Positions 9,180 to 17,094 of a DNA stretch of 64,000 bases are shown one piece after another. The number at the start of each line of letters is the position of its first letter. Position 1 is the stretch's first letter. Location: assembly GCF_036010325.1 (NCBI RefSeq), contig NZ_CP108549.1:5456001-5520000 (forward strand), in the 5' to 3' direction. The DNA is from Streptomyces sp. NBC_01210 (GTDB lineage: Bacteria; Actinomycetota; Actinomycetes; Streptomycetales; Streptomycetaceae). The translations under genes and the position numbers were made by a program. The notes under the pieces were generated by a model. That model saw only the letters and a list, made by a program, of their open reading frames with translations. It was not told where the DNA came from and did not search any database.

Positions 9180-10095
9180 TCGCGTCGAGCTGGGCCCGCA
9201 GATAGGTGTGCGAATCGATGCCCCGGACCTCGGTGCCCGGATCGCACTCGTAGAAGTAGACGAGCGAGATCAGCTCCTCGGCCGGTACGTCCGCCGGCGG
9301 CGGCAGCACCCGGTGGCGGCCCGAGCGCCAGCGGTCACCCGTCCAGCGGGCCATCAGGTCCCCGATGTTGATGGTGAACGCCTCGGGGTCGTACGGCGCG
9401 TCCTGCCAGCCGCCCTCGTCGGTGAACACCTGCAGGCCGCCCTTGCCCGCCTGCCGGTCCAGGACCGTGACCGTGCCGAAGTCGGTGTGCGGGCCGATGC
9501 GGAACTGGCCGGGCTGCGGCTCGCCGACGGTGTCCGTCCCCGGGTACCAGTTGATGTTGAAGCCCCAGGTGGGATGTCCGGTGTGCCGGGTGAAGAAGTC
9601 CTCGGCCTCGCCCAGCGCGACCGCGAGAAGCTCCAGCAGCAGATCGGAGAGCGCCCGCAGTTGCCCGAGATACGTCTCCACCCGCTCCTTCAGTCCCGGC
9701 ACCTCGGCCGGCCAGGTGTTGGGCAGGAACCACTCGGCGTCGACCGCCGGGGCGCCGGTGGGGTCCTCGGCCGCGAAGGACAGCGACTCCTTCAGATCCG
9801 GTGGAGTCTCGGTACCCTCGGCGTACCCGTTCGCCTCGGCGCCGGGTCCCAGCCAGCCGCGTCCGCCGACCTTGACGGCGTAGGGCTCCTTGACGCCGGA
9901 CGGCAGCCGGAAGAACTCCCTTGCCACCTCCCGGATCTCGGCACGCAGCCCTGGGTCGATTCCGTGTCCTGTGACCAGGAGGAATCCGGCGGTCCGCAGG
10001 GCCTGGTCGACGGTCGCCGCGATCTCCGCGCGTACGGCCGCATCCCCGGTGAGCCAGGGGCGCAGGTCGATGCTGGGAATCCTGGAATCAGTCAC
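9166..10095 (-). CDS. isopenicillin-N-synthase-family 2OG-Fe(II) oxygenase
   Basis: A 309-aa oxygenase with the N-terminal DIOX_N region (IPSIDLRPWL, FLLVTGHGID, AREFFRLP) and the C-terminal jelly-roll carrying the iron triad: H and D in GPHTDFG and a distal H in SGRHRVL. Start placed at GTG 10095 because GAGGA lies 7 nt upstream; the longer reading to 10140 adds residues that do not match the family start. Substrate unknown. Not part of a recognisable biosynthetic cluster here. Confidence 0.85.
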   Translation of the reverse strand: MTDSRIPSIDLRPWLTGDAAVRAEIAATVDQALRTAGFLLVTGHGIDPGLRAEIREVAREFFRLPSGVKEPYAVKVGGRGWLGPGAEANGYAEGTETPPDLKESLSFAAEDPTGAPAVDAEWFLPNTWPAEVPGLKERVETYLGQLRALSDLLLELLAVALGEAEDFFTRHTGHPTWGFNINWYPGTDTVGEPQPGQFRIGPHTDFGTVTVLDRQAGKGGLQVFTDEGGWQDAPYDPEAFTINIGDLMARWTGDRWRSGRHRVLPPPADVPAEELISLVYFYECDPGTEVRGIDSHTYLRAQLDAITAG

Positions 10096-10167
10096 CGATG
10101 TCCTCGTTCCACAGTTCGGTGTCGGCCTTGATGACGTCACACATCAGGCTCCCGCACTCGGCGCCGT

Positions 10168-10575
10168 TCAGGACTGCTTGGGGTCGTCGCCGTTCTCGCG
10201 GCGCTTGAGCTCCTCCTCGCGGCGGCGCAGATCCGCCTCCCAGTCCTTGAGGAGTGCCTCGTCCTTTACCTCTTTGGAAGGTGCGGCCTCGTCCTTGAGG
10301 GACTTGAGGAAGTCGGGGTTGTCGTCGGGCGCGACCCACTCCGTGCGGTTGCGGTGCCGCTCGGAGGATGTGCTGCCGTCGGCGGAGACCTTGCGCGCCC
10401 GACCGGCGACGAGCCAGGCGACCGGGCCGATCAGCACCTCGCCGAAGAGCAGCACGATGATGATCCACACCACCTTGGGGAGGTGTTTGACCTCCTGCTC
10501 AGGGGTGTTGAGGCAGTCGATGAAGGCGTAGATCCACAGCGCCAGGACCAGCAGGAAGGGCAGATACCGGAGCAT
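10168..10575 (-). CDS. PLDc_N-type small membrane protein
   Basis: A 135-aa protein with two N-terminal transmembrane helices (about 3-20 and 35-57) separated by a short loop with ALWIYAFIDCLNTP, the pattern of the phospholipase D nuclease N-terminal domain. The rest is a charged, probably helical cytosolic tail (DWEADLRRREEELKRREN). No catalytic domain is attached, so this is one of the free-standing PLDc_N proteins of unknown role. Divergent from the ubiD-like gene. Confidence 0.75.
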   Translation of the reverse strand: MLRYLPFLLVLALWIYAFIDCLNTPEQEVKHLPKVVWIIIVLLFGEVLIGPVAWLVAGRARKVSADGSTSSERHRNRTEWVAPDDNPDFLKSLKDEAAPSKEVKDEALLKDWEADLRRREEELKRRENGDDPKQS

Positions 10576-10664
10576 GGTGGTGCGATCCCCCCGGGGGAGC
10601 GGTGGCGGGGCGCCGTGGGCCCCGGTGACGGATACAGGGTAGTGGGTGGCCGATACTGGTTGGC

Positions 10665-12116
10665 ATGGCTTACGACGATCTTCGCTCCCTGCTCCGGGCG
10701 CTGGAGCGCGAGGGAGACCTCAAGCGCATCAAGGCCGAGGTTGATCCGTATCTGGAGGTCGGGGAGATCGTCGACCGCGTGAACAAGGCCGGGGGTCCCG
10801 CGCTGCTCTTCGAGAATGTGCGCGGATCCGCGATGCCGCTCGCGATGAACGTCTTCGGTACGGACCGCCGGCTGCTCAAGGCGCTCGGCCTGAAGTCCTA
10901 CGCGGAGATCAGCGACAAGATCGGCGGGCTGCTCAAGCCGGAGCTGCCGCATGGCTTCGTCGGTGTGCGGGAGGCCTTCGGGAAGCTCGGCACGATGGTG
11001 CACGTGCCGCCGAAGAAGGTGAAGGACGCGCCGGTGCAGGAGGTCGTCCTGCACGGCGACGACGTGGACCTGGACCAGCTGCCGGCGCTGTTCACCTGGC
11101 CGGAGGACGGCGGTTCCTTCTTCAACCTGGGTCTCACGCACACCAAGCATCCGGAGACGGGCGTACGCAACCTCGGTCTCTACCGCCTGCAGCGCCACGA
11201 CAGGCGCACCATCGGCATGCACTGGCAGATCCACAAGGACAGCCGCAACCACTACCAAGTGGCGGCCAAACGCGGTGAGCGGCTGCCGGTCGCGATCGCC
11301 TTCGGCTGCCCGCCGGCCGTCACATATGCGTCCACCGCGCCGCTGCCCGGTGATATCGACGAGTACCTCTTCGCGGGCTTCGTCCAGGGCAAGCGGATCG
11401 AGATGGTCGACTGCAAGACGGTGCCGCTGCAGGTCCCGGCGAACGCCGAGGTCGTCATCGAGGGTTGGCTGGAGCCCGGCCAGATGCTCCCCGAGGGTCC
11501 CTTCGGCGACCACACCGGCTTCTACACCCCGCAGGAGCCCTTCCCGGCACTGACCATCGACTGCGTCACGATGCGCAAGCGCCCGCTGCTGCAGTCGATC
11601 GTGGTGGGCCGGCCGCCGACGGAGGACGGTCCGCTGGGCCGGGCCACGGAGCGGTTCTTCCTGCCCCTGCTCAAGATCATCGTGCCGGACATCGTGGATT
11701 ACCACCTGCCCGAGTCCGGCGGCTTCCACAACTGCGCGATCGTCTCGATCGACAAGAAGTACCCGAAGCACGCACAGAAGGTCATGCACGCCATCTGGGG
11801 CGCGCACATGATGTCGCTGACGAAACTGATCGTCGTCGTGGACGCCGACTGTGACGTCCACGATCTGCACGAGGTCTCGTGGCGGGCGCTCGGCAACACC
11901 GACTACGCCCGTGACCTGACCGTCGTCGAGGGCCCGGTCGACCACCTCGACCATGCCTCGTACCAGCAGTTCTGGGGCGGCAAGGCGGGCATCGACGCGA
12001 CGAAGAAGCTCCCCGAGGAGGGGTACGTACGGGACGGCGGCTGGCCGAACATGGTCGAGTCCGACCCGGAGACGGCGGCGAAGGTCGACCGCCGTTGGAA
12101 GGAGTACGGCCTGTGA
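10665..12116 (+). CDS. UbiD-family menaquinone biosynthesis decarboxylase
   Basis: A 483-aa prenylated-flavin-dependent decarboxylase, closely resembling the protein known from Streptomyces coelicolor as SCO4490 and assigned to the late futalosine pathway (decarboxylation of the naphthoate intermediate). Family features include ESGGFHNCAIVSI, TIDCVTMRKRPLL and the glutamate/arginine-rich core near 270-290. The next genes encode a UbiA prenyltransferase and the UbiX flavin prenyltransferase that makes its cofactor, so the triad is functionally self-consistent. The stop overlaps the next start by GTGA. Confidence 0.93.
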   Translation: MAYDDLRSLLRALEREGDLKRIKAEVDPYLEVGEIVDRVNKAGGPALLFENVRGSAMPLAMNVFGTDRRLLKALGLKSYAEISDKIGGLLKPELPHGFVGVREAFGKLGTMVHVPPKKVKDAPVQEVVLHGDDVDLDQLPALFTWPEDGGSFFNLGLTHTKHPETGVRNLGLYRLQRHDRRTIGMHWQIHKDSRNHYQVAAKRGERLPVAIAFGCPPAVTYASTAPLPGDIDEYLFAGFVQGKRIEMVDCKTVPLQVPANAEVVIEGWLEPGQMLPEGPFGDHTGFYTPQEPFPALTIDCVTMRKRPLLQSIVVGRPPTEDGPLGRATERFFLPLLKIIVPDIVDYHLPESGGFHNCAIVSIDKKYPKHAQKVMHAIWGAHMMSLTKLIVVVDADCDVHDLHEVSWRALGNTDYARDLTVVEGPVDHLDHASYQQFWGGKAGIDATKKLPEEGYVRDGGWPNMVESDPETAAKVDRRWKEYGL

Positions 12117-13015
12117 GCAGTGCCGCCGCCGCAGTCCCGCAACCCGGTGGGACCAAGGCCTTTCTCCGGCTGGTGATGATCGAGCACTCGGTCTTCGCGC
12201 TCCCTTTCGCCTACATCGCCTCGCTGACCGCGATGTTCCAGCTGGACGGGAACATCCACTGGGGGCGGCTGCTGCTGGTGACGATCGCGATGGTGGGTCT
12301 GCGCACCTTCGCGATGGCCTGCAACCGCATCATCGACCGCGAGATCGACGCCCGTAATCCGCGTACCGCGGGACGCGAGCTGGTGACCGGCGCGGTCTCG
12401 GTGAGGTCGGCCTGGACCGGCGCACTGGTCGCCGTGGTCGTCTTCCTCGGGGCGGCCGCCGCGCTGAACCCGCTGTGCCTCGCGCTCGCCCCCATCGCGG
12501 TGATCCCGATGGTGGTCTATCCGTACGGCAAGCGGTTCACGAACTTCCCGCACGCCATCCTCGGACTCGCCCAGGCGATGGGGCCGGTCGGCGCATGGAT
12601 CGCGATCACCGGCCAGTGGTCCTGGGACGCGGTGATCCTCGGTCTCGCGGTCGGCGTCTGGATCGGCGGCTTCGACCTGATCTTCGGCTGCCAGGACGTT
12701 CAGGCGGACCGTGCGCAGGGCGTGATGTCCGTCCCGGCCCGCTTCGGCATCCCGGCCGCGCTGTACGGCGCGCGCGTCTCGCATGTCGTCACCACGCTCC
12801 TGCTGGTCTGGTACGCGCTGGCCACGGACGTGGGCGGGTTCTTCTGGCTGGGCCTGGTGATCGTCGTGGCGGCGTTCCTGTACGAGCACACGATCGTGAC
12901 GCCGCACAATCTGTCCCGTCTCAACCGTGCGTTCTTCACGGTCAACGGCTTCATCGGGATCGCTCTCTTCGCGTGTGCGTTGCTCGATCTGCTGGTGCGC
13001 GGCCTGACCGTGTAG
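12113..13015 (+). CDS. mqnP: menaquinone biosynthesis prenyltransferase MqnP (UbiA family)
   Basis: A 300-aa polytopic UbiA-superfamily enzyme that attaches the polyprenyl chain to the 6-naphthoate ring in the futalosine route. Both aspartate motifs for Mg-diphosphate binding are visible: NRIIDREIDARNPRT and QDVQADRAQG. GTG start at 12113 is supported by AAGGAG 9 nt upstream and by the GTGA overlap with the ubiD-like gene; an in-frame ATG at 12095 would lie further inside that gene. Confidence 0.94.
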   Translation: MSSAAAAVPQPGGTKAFLRLVMIEHSVFALPFAYIASLTAMFQLDGNIHWGRLLLVTIAMVGLRTFAMACNRIIDREIDARNPRTAGRELVTGAVSVRSAWTGALVAVVVFLGAAAALNPLCLALAPIAVIPMVVYPYGKRFTNFPHAILGLAQAMGPVGAWIAITGQWSWDAVILGLAVGVWIGGFDLIFGCQDVQADRAQGVMSVPARFGIPAALYGARVSHVVTTLLLVWYALATDVGGFFWLGLVIVVAAFLYEHTIVTPHNLSRLNRAFFTVNGFIGIALFACALLDLLVRGLTV

Positions 13016-13056
13016 CCATGGCGCACGTGACGGCTGAAGACCGCCGGCCGCCGGAT

Positions 13057-13743
13057 ATGGTCAGAGGTGTGGAGCCTGTGGAAGTGAAGAGCCGTCAGCC
13101 GTGGGTGGTGGGGGTCTCCGGCGCGTCCGGGACGCCGTATGCCGCCGCTGTACTGCGCGGGCTGCTGGCCGCGGGCGAGAGCGTGGACCTGGTGGTCAGC
13201 CGCGCCTCGCGGCTGACGCTGCTCGACGAGACCGGGATCGCCTTCCGCGACGCGTACTGGCGCGAGGATCTGCGGGAGTGGCTGGCGCGCGGGGCCGACG
13301 GGAAGCCGGGCACCTTCCGGGTCGATGTCGATGCCGTACGGTACTGGGCCGCGGGGGATCTGGCCGCCGGGCCTTCGTCCGGTTCGTATCCGGTGAAGGG
13401 GATGCTGATCGTGCCGGCGTCCACGGCGTGTGTGGCCGGGGTGGCGCTCGGGCTCTCGAAGGACCTGCTGCAGCGCGCGGCGAGCGTGACACTCAAGGAG
13501 CGGCGGAAGCTCGTGGTCGCGGTGCGGGAGACCCCGCTGAACGGGCAGACCCTCAAGCATCTGGTGACACTGGACGAGGCGGGCGCCGTGGTGCTGCCCG
13601 CCTCTCCGGCGTTCTACGCGGGGGCGACGCACATCCAGGATCTGGTGGACTTCGTCGCTGGGCGGGTGCTGGACGCGGCAGGGGTGCCGCATCAGCTGTA
13701 CCGCCGTTGGGAGGGAGAGCTGGGTGGCTCTCGTACGGATTAG
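13057..13743 (+). CDS. ubiX: UbiX family flavin prenyltransferase
   Basis: About 228 aa, matching UbiX/Pad1: WVVGVSGASGTPYAA (FMN binding), IVPASTACVAGVALG, KERRKLVVAVRETPLN and the C-terminal DFVAGRVLDAAG. It makes the prenylated FMN cofactor used by UbiD-type decarboxylases, here presumably the one encoded two genes upstream. Start uncertain: ATG 13057 is used; ATG 13018 and GTG 13078 (AGAGG 10 nt upstream) are alternatives that change only the variable N-terminus. Confidence 0.93.
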   Translation: MVRGVEPVEVKSRQPWVVGVSGASGTPYAAAVLRGLLAAGESVDLVVSRASRLTLLDETGIAFRDAYWREDLREWLARGADGKPGTFRVDVDAVRYWAAGDLAAGPSSGSYPVKGMLIVPASTACVAGVALGLSKDLLQRAASVTLKERRKLVVAVRETPLNGQTLKHLVTLDEAGAVVLPASPAFYAGATHIQDLVDFVAGRVLDAAGVPHQLYRRWEGELGGSRTD

Positions 13744-13749
13744 CCCGGG

Positions 13750-13884
13750 TTAGCGCTTCTTGGCGCGGCGAGCCGTGCGGGTCTTGTCGATCCGGTGGGC
13801 GGCAGCGGGCTGATGGGCACGCGAGCGGTTGGCCAGCTCCTGCAGCTGTCGCATGTGGGCGTGGGCCATCTCGATCGAGTACAC
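13750..13884 (-). CDS. small basic protein, 44 aa
   Basis: A short ORF with a strong AGGAG site 7 nt ahead of its GTG start. It reads MYSIEMAHAHMRQLQELANR and ends in KTRTARRAKKR. The first half is a likely amphipathic helix and the tail is strongly basic, so nucleic-acid or membrane contact is possible. Small proteins starting MYSIEMA are familiar from other Streptomyces genomes, without known function. It is divergent from the Lrp-type regulator and convergent with ubiX. Confidence 0.7.
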   Translation of the reverse strand: MYSIEMAHAHMRQLQELANRSRAHQPAAAHRIDKTRTARRAKKR

Positions 13885-13936
13885 GGTGTCACTCCTGAAG
13901 TTTCGAAGGATCATTGCTGATCGTCTGAAAGATTTG

Positions 13937-13972
13937 CAGGGTGTTGACCCTGTGTGCCTTAGATTCTATACG
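13937..13972 (+). promoter_or_regulatory. putative promoter and operator of the Lrp-type regulator
   Basis: TTGACC (13944-13949) and TATACG (13967-13972) are separated by 17 bp, a good match to the vegetative promoter type. The -35 hexamer sits inside a perfect inverted repeat, CAGGGT-gttg-ACCCTG (13937-13952), a plausible operator for autoregulation by the Lrp-family product or control of the divergent small gene. Confidence 0.5.
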
Positions 13973-14013
13973 TAAACTTGCGAGATCGCTGAACAATGGA
14001 AGGGTCCAGGCAT

Positions 14014-14469
14014 ATGGACGCGGTGGACAGGCAGCTCATCCAGGCGCTCAGGGAGAACGGCCGGGCTTCGTACGCCGAGCTCGGCCGGCTCGTCGGGCTC
14101 TCGGGGCCCTCCGTCACCGATCGCATCAACCGCCTCGAGGCGGCAGGCGTCATCACCGGCTACCGGGCCACCGTCGACGCCGCCTCGCTCGGTCTCGGTG
14201 TCACGGCACTGATCGGGATCTCGCTCTCCGACGCGGCCGACCATGAGGATGTGGCGCGCCGACTGAAGGACCTCGCCGAGATCGAGGACTGCTGGTTCAT
14301 CGCGGGCGACGACTCGTACATGCTCAAGGTGCGGGCCGACAACGTGGACGGTCTGGAGAAGACGATCCGCCGGCTCTCCGGCACGAGGGGTGTCTCCCGT
14401 ACGCGTACCACGATCGTGCTTTCCACCAAGTGGGAGAACCGGGTCGGCGATCTGCCCGAGGAGGGCTAG
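14014..14469 (+). CDS. Lrp/AsnC family transcriptional regulator
   Basis: A 151-aa regulator: N-terminal winged helix (MDAVDRQLIQALRENGRASY, helix-turn-helix through LSGPSVTDRINRLE) followed by a RAM/ligand-binding ferredoxin-like domain (VTALIGISL to the C-terminus). The ATG at 14014 is preferred over 13996 because it starts the conserved D-x-x-D-R-x-L motif and has GGAAGG 10 nt upstream. It is followed by mqnE, so it may sense an amino acid or pathway metabolite, but the target is not evident. Confidence 0.9.
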   Translation: MDAVDRQLIQALRENGRASYAELGRLVGLSGPSVTDRINRLEAAGVITGYRATVDAASLGLGVTALIGISLSDAADHEDVARRLKDLAEIEDCWFIAGDDSYMLKVRADNVDGLEKTIRRLSGTRGVSRTRTTIVLSTKWENRVGDLPEEG

Positions 14470-14551
14470 GCGTACGGTGGTGGAGCCTCCGGGGGGTCCC
14501 GGGGGTGTCCCCTCGGGACAGCACGGCGCAGACATATGGGAGGCGGCCTAA

Positions 14552-15730
14552 GTGACTGCATCTATTCAAGATGTGGGCCTCAAGCGCGAGCTGGAGGAGA
14601 AGGTCAGGGCCGGCGAGCGGCTGACCCGCGAGGACGGCATCGCCCTCTATGAGTCGGACGACCTGGCATGGCTCGGCGGACTCGCGCACGAGGTGCGGAC
14701 GCGCAAGAACGGTGACGTCGTCCACTTCAACGTCAACCGCCACCTCAATATGACGAATGTGTGCACCGCGTCGTGTGCGTACTGCTCGTTCCAGCGCAAG
14801 CCGGGCGAGAAGGACGCGTACACCATGCGCATCGAGGAGGCCGTCCGACTCGCCAAGGCGATGGAGGGCGAGAACCTCACCGAGCTGCACATCGTCAACG
14901 GGCTTCACCCCAACCTGCCGTGGCGGTACTACCCGCGCTCGCTCAGCGAGCTCAAGAAGGCTCTGCCGAACGTCTCCCTGAAGGCCTTCACCGCCACCGA
15001 GATCCACCACTTCGAGACCATCTCCGGGATGTCCGCCTCCGACATCCTCGACGAGCTGATCGAGGCTGGTCTGGAGTCGCTGACCGGCGGCGGCGCGGAG
15101 ATCTTCGACTGGGAGGTCCGGCAGCACATCGTCGACCACCGCACCCACTGGGAAGACTGGTCGCGCATCCACCGCCTCGCGCACTCCAAGGGGCTCAAGA
15201 CCCCGAGCACGATGCTGTACGGCCATATCGAGGAGCCCCGCCACCGCGTCGACCATGTGCTGCGGCTGCGTGAGCTGCAGGACGAGACCGGCGGTTTCCA
15301 GGTCTTCATCCCGCTGCGCTACCAGCACGACTTCGTGGACATGCAGGACGGCAAGGTCCGCAACCGGCTGCAGGCACGGACGACGATGGCGACCGGTGCC
15401 GAGGCGCTGAAGACCTTCGCGGTCTCGCGGCTGCTGTTCGACAACGTGCCGCACGTCAAGGTGTTCTGGGTGATGCACGGTGTGCAGACCGCGCAGCTCG
15501 CACTGCAGCACGGCGCGGACGACATGGACGGATCGGTCGTCGAGTACAAGATCACGCACGATGCGGACAACTACGGCACGCCGAACAAGCTGACCCGCGA
15601 CGATCTGCTGGACCTGATCCGCGATGCGGGCTTCCGTCCGGTGGAGCGGAACACGCGCTACGAGATCATCCGCGAGTACCCGGGCCCGGACGCGGATCGG
15701 CGCGAGTCGCCGCAGCCGATGCGGGTCTGA
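14552..15730 (+). CDS. mqnE: aminodeoxyfutalosine synthase MqnE
   Basis: A 392-aa radical SAM enzyme of the futalosine menaquinone pathway, which joins the MqnA product (3-[(1-carboxyvinyl)oxy]benzoate) to the adenosyl group of SAM to form aminodeoxyfutalosine. The 4Fe-4S cysteines are C71, C75 and C78 in CTASCAYCSF. Downstream family motifs include ELHIVNGLHP and FIPLRYQHD. GTG start at 14552 has GGAGG nearby. A strong terminator follows, so it ends its transcription unit. Confidence 0.96.
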   Translation: MTASIQDVGLKRELEEKVRAGERLTREDGIALYESDDLAWLGGLAHEVRTRKNGDVVHFNVNRHLNMTNVCTASCAYCSFQRKPGEKDAYTMRIEEAVRLAKAMEGENLTELHIVNGLHPNLPWRYYPRSLSELKKALPNVSLKAFTATEIHHFETISGMSASDILDELIEAGLESLTGGGAEIFDWEVRQHIVDHRTHWEDWSRIHRLAHSKGLKTPSTMLYGHIEEPRHRVDHVLRLRELQDETGGFQVFIPLRYQHDFVDMQDGKVRNRLQARTTMATGAEALKTFAVSRLLFDNVPHVKVFWVMHGVQTAQLALQHGADDMDGSVVEYKITHDADNYGTPNKLTRDDLLDLIRDAGFRPVERNTRYEIIREYPGPDADRRESPQPMRV

Positions 15731-15760
15731 CCGCCCCCGCTCCCAACTCCCCGACTCATC

Positions 15761-15791
15761 GGGAAGCCCCGGTCGCAGGCCGGGGTTTCCC
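15761..15791 (+). terminator. Rho-independent-type hairpin after mqnE
   Basis: A 12-bp stem (GGGAAGCCCCGG with CCGGGGTTTCCC, one G-T pair) and a 7-base loop 30 bp beyond the mqnE stop. There is no long T tract, as is usual for Streptomyces terminators. Confidence 0.8.
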
Positions 15792-15843
15792 GCGTTCTGG
15801 ACACGGCTTGAGCATCGCCGCTTGTAATGACTAGCCTCGCCCC

Positions 15844-16368
15844 ATGGGCCTTACCTTTGAGCTGGATCCACCGATCGACCGTCCCCTGCGGGACGGGGTC
15901 GTCTCGCTCTGGGCCGACGTGTCCAACACCGGCGGCGCCGTCGGCTTCGTGCCGCCGGTGACCGACGACGCCGTGCGGCCCGAGTTCGTGAAGCATCTCG
16001 TCGCGATGGCCGAGGGACGCACCCGGCTGCTCGTCGGCTACGACGACGAGGGCGCCGTCGCGGCCACCGCCTTCTTCACGTACAACACGCACCGGCTGAT
16101 GCTGCACTGGGTCTGGCTCTACACGGTGATGGTGCACCCCAAGCACCAGGGCAAGGGGTACGGGCGCGAGCTGATGGCCGCGGCCGCCGAAGCCGCCCGG
16201 AGCTTCGACGGTATCGAGGCGATACGGCTCACCTGCCGCGGCGGCACCGGAGCCGACCACTTCTACGCCGCCTGCGGCTACAAGGAGGTCGGGCGCGTGC
16301 CCGGCGGGATCCGGGTCGCCGAGGGCGACGACCGCGACGACATCGTGATGCTGCTGCCGCTGATCTGA
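15844..16368 (+). CDS. GNAT family N-acetyltransferase
   Basis: A 174-aa single-domain GNAT. The acetyl-CoA binding motif A is VMVHPKHQGKGYGRELM (about residues 97-113), followed by the LTCRGGTGADHFYAACGY region typical of motif B. No partner domain or cluster context suggests the acceptor. Confidence 0.88.
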   Translation: MGLTFELDPPIDRPLRDGVVSLWADVSNTGGAVGFVPPVTDDAVRPEFVKHLVAMAEGRTRLLVGYDDEGAVAATAFFTYNTHRLMLHWVWLYTVMVHPKHQGKGYGRELMAAAAEAARSFDGIEAIRLTCRGGTGADHFYAACGYKEVGRVPGGIRVAEGDDRDDIVMLLPLI

Positions 16369-16445
16369 ACCCCCTTGAATCGGACAGGACGGGGCGTGCT
16401 TCACTGGACGGGCACGACCTGTCGTACGAAGAGAGAAGGCCCGCC

Positions 16446-16742
16446 GTGTCCGCTGCCAAGTCGAGCGCCGCGATCCGGTACACCACGATGCGCCTCGCCA
16501 TCTTCATCGGCTGCTTCGTTCTCGTGGGCACCCTGGTCCAGGTCGGCGTACTGCCCAAGGGGCTTGGCGACTCCAACTTCGTCTGGGTGATCCTGCTCGC
16601 GCTCGTCCTGTCCGCGCCGCTCAGCTTCATCCTGCTGCGCAAGCAGCGTGACGCCATGTCCGAGCAGATCGTCGGCAAGGTCGACCAGGCCAAGGCCAGG
16701 CTCGAGGCCAACCGATCGCAGGAGGACGGCGCCGTCCAGTAG
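16446..16742 (+). CDS. DUF4229 small membrane protein
   Basis: A 98-aa protein with two transmembrane helices (about 15-36 and 44-62) and a charged, probably coiled C-terminal tail (KQRDAMSEQIVGKVDQAKAR). The arrangement matches the actinobacterial DUF4229 family near menaquinone genes. Function unknown. GTG start at 16446. Confidence 0.8.
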   Translation: MSAAKSSAAIRYTTMRLAIFIGCFVLVGTLVQVGVLPKGLGDSNFVWVILLALVLSAPLSFILLRKQRDAMSEQIVGKVDQAKARLEANRSQEDGAVQ

Positions 16743-16854
16743 ACGCCGCGTCAGCTTCTTCACACTCAACCCGCGCCCCGGCAGGAGCAGTCGCTCCACT
16801 GCCGGGGCGTCGTCGTTCCCGGCGCGCCAGGCATGCCCCGGACCCCAAGAGGAG

Positions 16855-16886
16855 CTTTGAGGTTCTCAAAGTTCAAGTGTTAACGT
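16855..16886 (+). promoter_or_regulatory. putative promoter with 17-bp palindrome upstream of the symporter leader
   Basis: CTTTGAG-GTT-CTCAAAG (16855-16871) is a perfect 7-bp inverted repeat. Inside it, TTGAGG (16858-16863) lies 17 bp from TAACGT (16881-16886), a plausible -35/-10 pair. Transcription would then begin close to the GTG at 16894, so the leader ORF mRNA may be leaderless. Confidence 0.45.
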
Positions 16887-16893
16887 GTTCGAT

Positions 16894-17001
16894 GTGAAGA
16901 CAGCAGTGCGCCACCACGACGCCGTGAGCATCCCGCTCGTGGCGCGCCTGCATGTCGATCTGTGCCGCTGTATGTCCGCGGTCTGTTGCCGCTCGGTCTG
17001 A
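16894..17001 (+). CDS. cysteine-rich leader peptide, 35 aa
   Basis: A short ORF ending 93 bp before the symporter start. Its C-terminal half reads LVARLHVDLCRCMSAVCC and then RSV, with four cysteines in its last 12 residues. It matches the layout of actinobacterial putative leader peptides (R-x-H-V/I-D-L-x-R ... Cys-rich) that precede sulfur and cysteine genes and are thought to couple ribosome stalling at Cys codons to downstream expression. GTG starts at 16894, 16906 and 16924 are all in frame; 16894 fits a leaderless start. The function is inferred from pattern and position. Confidence 0.65.
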   Translation: MKTAVRHHDAVSIPLVARLHVDLCRCMSAVCCRSV

Positions 17002-17094
17002 TCCCGGCATCACAGCGGCGCTGCGCACTGCGCATGGGCGCCGCACCCCCGTCCCCGTATGTCTTCGATGCGCCATATCTGGAGTGTGTCCTCC

